Origin: Thinopyrum elongatum
Taxonomy: Eukaryota; Streptophyta; Magnoliopsida; Poales; Poaceae
Assembly: GCA_011799875.1 (NCBI GenBank)
Contig: JAAAXO010000328.1
Coordinates: forward strand, 274,493-338,492
Direction: 5' to 3'
DNA: 64,000 nt
Position numbers and translations under genes: made by a program. This document shows positions 62,001 through 64,000 of the stretch, piece by piece (position 1 is the first letter of the stretch; each line of letters opens with the position of its first letter). The notes beneath the pieces are model-generated. The model did no database searches and had not been told where the DNA came from. It saw only the letters and a program-made list of their open reading frames with translations.

Positions 62001-63700
62001 CCCAGACTAAAATGTCTGACACTCTATTCTAAACAGTAAACACTAAGGTTCAAACCATAAAACCTAACCCTAAACTCTGAAATCTAAACCCTAGCCCTAA
62101 CCCTAAAACGTCTAAAACGTCCAAAAACTCTATTTTCCCTTTGCATTTTGTAATTTAAAAAAATTGTCCAACCCTAAACGGACTTAAAACGTCGACACTC
62201 TATTCTAAACGTAAAACACTAAAGGTTCAAACCATAAACCAAAACCCTAACTCTGAAATCTAAACCCTACCCTAAACCCAAAAACGTCTAAACTCCAAAA
62301 ACTCTATTTTCCCTTTTAATTTTGTGATTTAAAAATTGTCCTAAACCCTAAACCCGGACTTAAAACGTCTGAAACTCTATTCTAAACAGTAAAACACTAA
62401 AGGTTCAAACCATAAAACCAACCCTAAACTCGAAATCTAAACCCTGAGCCTAAACCCTAAACTTCTAAACGTCCAAAAACTCTATTTTCCCTTTGAATTT
62501 GTGATTTAAATTTCTAAACCCTAAACCCGGACTTAACGTCTGAACTCTATTCTAAACAGTAAACACTAAAGGTTCAACCATAAACCTAACCCTAAACTCT
62601 GAATCTAAACCCTAGCCCAAACCCTAAAAGTCTAAAACGTCCAAAATTCTATTTTCCTTTGAATTTTGTGATTTAAAAATTTTCAACCCTAAACCCAGGA
62701 CTTAAAACTGCTGAACTCTATTCTAAACAGTAACACTAAAGGTTCAAACCATAAAACCTAACCCTAAACTCGAATCTAAAACCCTAGCTAAACCCTAAAA
62801 CGTCTAAACGTCCAAAAACTCTATTTTTCCCTTTGGAATTTAGTGATTTAAAAAATCTGAAACCCTAAACCAGACTTAAAGTCTGACACTCTATTTCTAA
62901 ACGTAACACTAAAGGTTCAAACCAAAAACCTAACCCTAAACTCTGAAATCTAAACCCTAGCCAAACCCTAAAACGTCTAAAACTCCAAAAACTTATTTTC
63001 CCTTTAGTTTTGTGATTTAAAAATTGTCCTAAACCCTAACCCGGGACTTAAAACGTTGACTCTATTCTAAATAACACTAAAGGTTCAACCATAAAACCTA
63101 ACCCTAACTCTGAAATCTAAACCCTAGCCCTAAACCCTAAAACGTCTAAAACTCAAAAACTCTATTTTCCTTTGAAATTTGTGATTTTAAAAAAATTGCC
63201 TAAACCCTAACCCGGGACTAAAACCAAAACTCATTCTAACAGTAAACACTAAAGGTTCAAACCATAAACCTAACCCTACTCTGAAATCTAAACCCTAGCC
63301 CTAAACCCTAAAAACGTCCAAAACTCTATTTTCCCTTTGGAATTTTGTGATTTAAAAATTGTCCTACCTCTAAACCGGTACTTAAAAACTCTGAAACTTA
63401 TTCTAAACAGTAAACACAAGTTCAAATCCAAAAACCTACTAAGCCCCTAAACCCTAAAACGTCTAAAACGTCCAAAAACTCTATTTTCCCTTTGGAATTT
63501 GTGATTAAATTCTCCTAAACCCTAAACCGGACTTAAAACGCTGACATCTATTCTAAACGTAAACACTAAAGGTTCAAACCAAAAACCCTAACCCAAACCT
63601 GGAAATCTAAACCCTAGCCCTAAACCCTAAAACGTCTAAACAACTCCAAAAACTCTATTTTCCCTTGAATTTTGTTTAAAAAAAATTGTCCGAAACCCTC
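53008..63700 (-). repeat. inverted satellite array, noisy
   Basis: About 60 monomers of the same satellite in reverse orientation. Distances between successive GTTCAAACC marks at the left end are 180, 169, 182, 173, 178, 173 and 176, the same shortening as in the forward noisy blocks. The D-E class junction (short unit with GGTTCAAATC next to the TTAGTGATTTT-type unit) is recognisable near 55290, 58925 and 63425. The 62-codon frame at 54928-55116 is a repeat translation. Bounded left by N and right by a fold-back, so the inversion is probably an assembly error. Confidence 0.85.
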
Positions 63701-63729
63701 TGGGTTTAGGGTTTCGGACAATTTTTTAA
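63678..63729. repeat. fold-back palindrome where orientation reverts
   Basis: ATTGTCCGAAACCCT at 63685-63699 is the exact reverse complement of AGGGTTTCGGACAAT at 63708-63722, around an eight-base centre. The flanks on both sides continue as inverted satellite monomers. This is the point where minus-orientation noisy sequence meets plus-orientation clean sequence. Confidence 0.9.
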
Positions 63730-64000
63730 ATTGACAAAATTTCAAAGGGAAAATAGAGTTTTTGGAAGTTTTAGACGTTTTTAGGGTTTAGGGCTAGGGT
63801 TTAGATTTCAGAGTTTAGGGTTAGGTTTTATGGTTTGAACCTTTAGTGTTTACTGTTTAGAGTAGAGTGTCCGACATTTTAAGTCCTGGGTTTAGGGTTT
63901 CGGACAATTTTTTAAATTGACAAAATTCCAAAGGGAAAATAGAGTTTTTGGACGTTTTAGACGTTTTTTGGGTTTAGGGCTAGGGTTTAGATTTCAGAGT
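63701..64000 (+). repeat. satellite array, clean block 5
   Basis: About 1.6 clean monomers in forward orientation running off the window. The first bases, CTGGGTT at 63700-63706, repeat the last seven bases before the N gap (52976-52982), so this block continues clean block 4 in the same monomer phase. Confidence 0.92.

Noticed and set aside
11671..64000. True chromosome-end telomere
   Set aside because: Heptamers are a minor part of a longer monomer, never a long perfect tract, and an LTR element is embedded at the array edge.

Overview
The window is repetitive plant nuclear DNA with no host gene that I can support. Plant-type telomere heptamers (TTTAGGG/CCCTAAA), a Ty3/gypsy retrotransposon primed by initiator-methionine tRNA, and a long LTR with an extremely GC-rich island suggest a large grass genome. 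A Pooideae or Triticeae source is my guess from general resemblance; nothing in the sequence proves it.

Region 1 (1-11670) is retrotransposon DNA. Bases 1-269 are the 3' end of a plus-strand LTR. It stops exactly at its CA terminus and abuts 270-3205, a truncated minus-strand LTR copy. Next comes a two-monomer island of satellite (3206-3580). This is fused directly into the 3' part of a minus-strand gag-pol reading frame (3551-7318), followed by a leader, a tRNA-iMet primer binding site (7921-7933) and a complete 3.73-kb 5' LTR (7937-11670). Both minus-strand LTR copies are followed on the same side by the same satellite junction. I therefore read the left copy as part of a tandem segmental duplication (offset about 8.48 kb), not as the normal 3' LTR.

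Region 2 (11671-52982) is a tandem array of a satellite of about 186 bp carrying about four perfect TTTAGGG heptamers per monomer. I can distinguish monomer classes (A, B, C, D, E, F and G below) by internal variants. They recur in fixed orders, including a 12-monomer higher-order period of 2,190 bp near 35.3-38.8 kb.

Region 3 (53008-63700) is the same satellite in inverted orientation. It lies between a 25-N gap and a fold-back junction; forward orientation resumes at 63701.

The array alternates between clean blocks (monomers 185-186 bp) and noisy blocks (monomers about 169-182 bp, dominated by one- and two-base deletions, with a few GT-rich patches of near-nonsense). Boundaries are abrupt. 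The clean sequence left of the N gap and right of the inverted block are in the same monomer phase and share 7 bases. I infer that the noisy blocks, and especially the inverted one, are long-read gap filling of low accuracy. Array length, the inversion and every small ORF in the array should be treated with suspicion. The most informative biology is the telomere-motif satellite with its higher-order structure, and its junctions with the retrotransposon.
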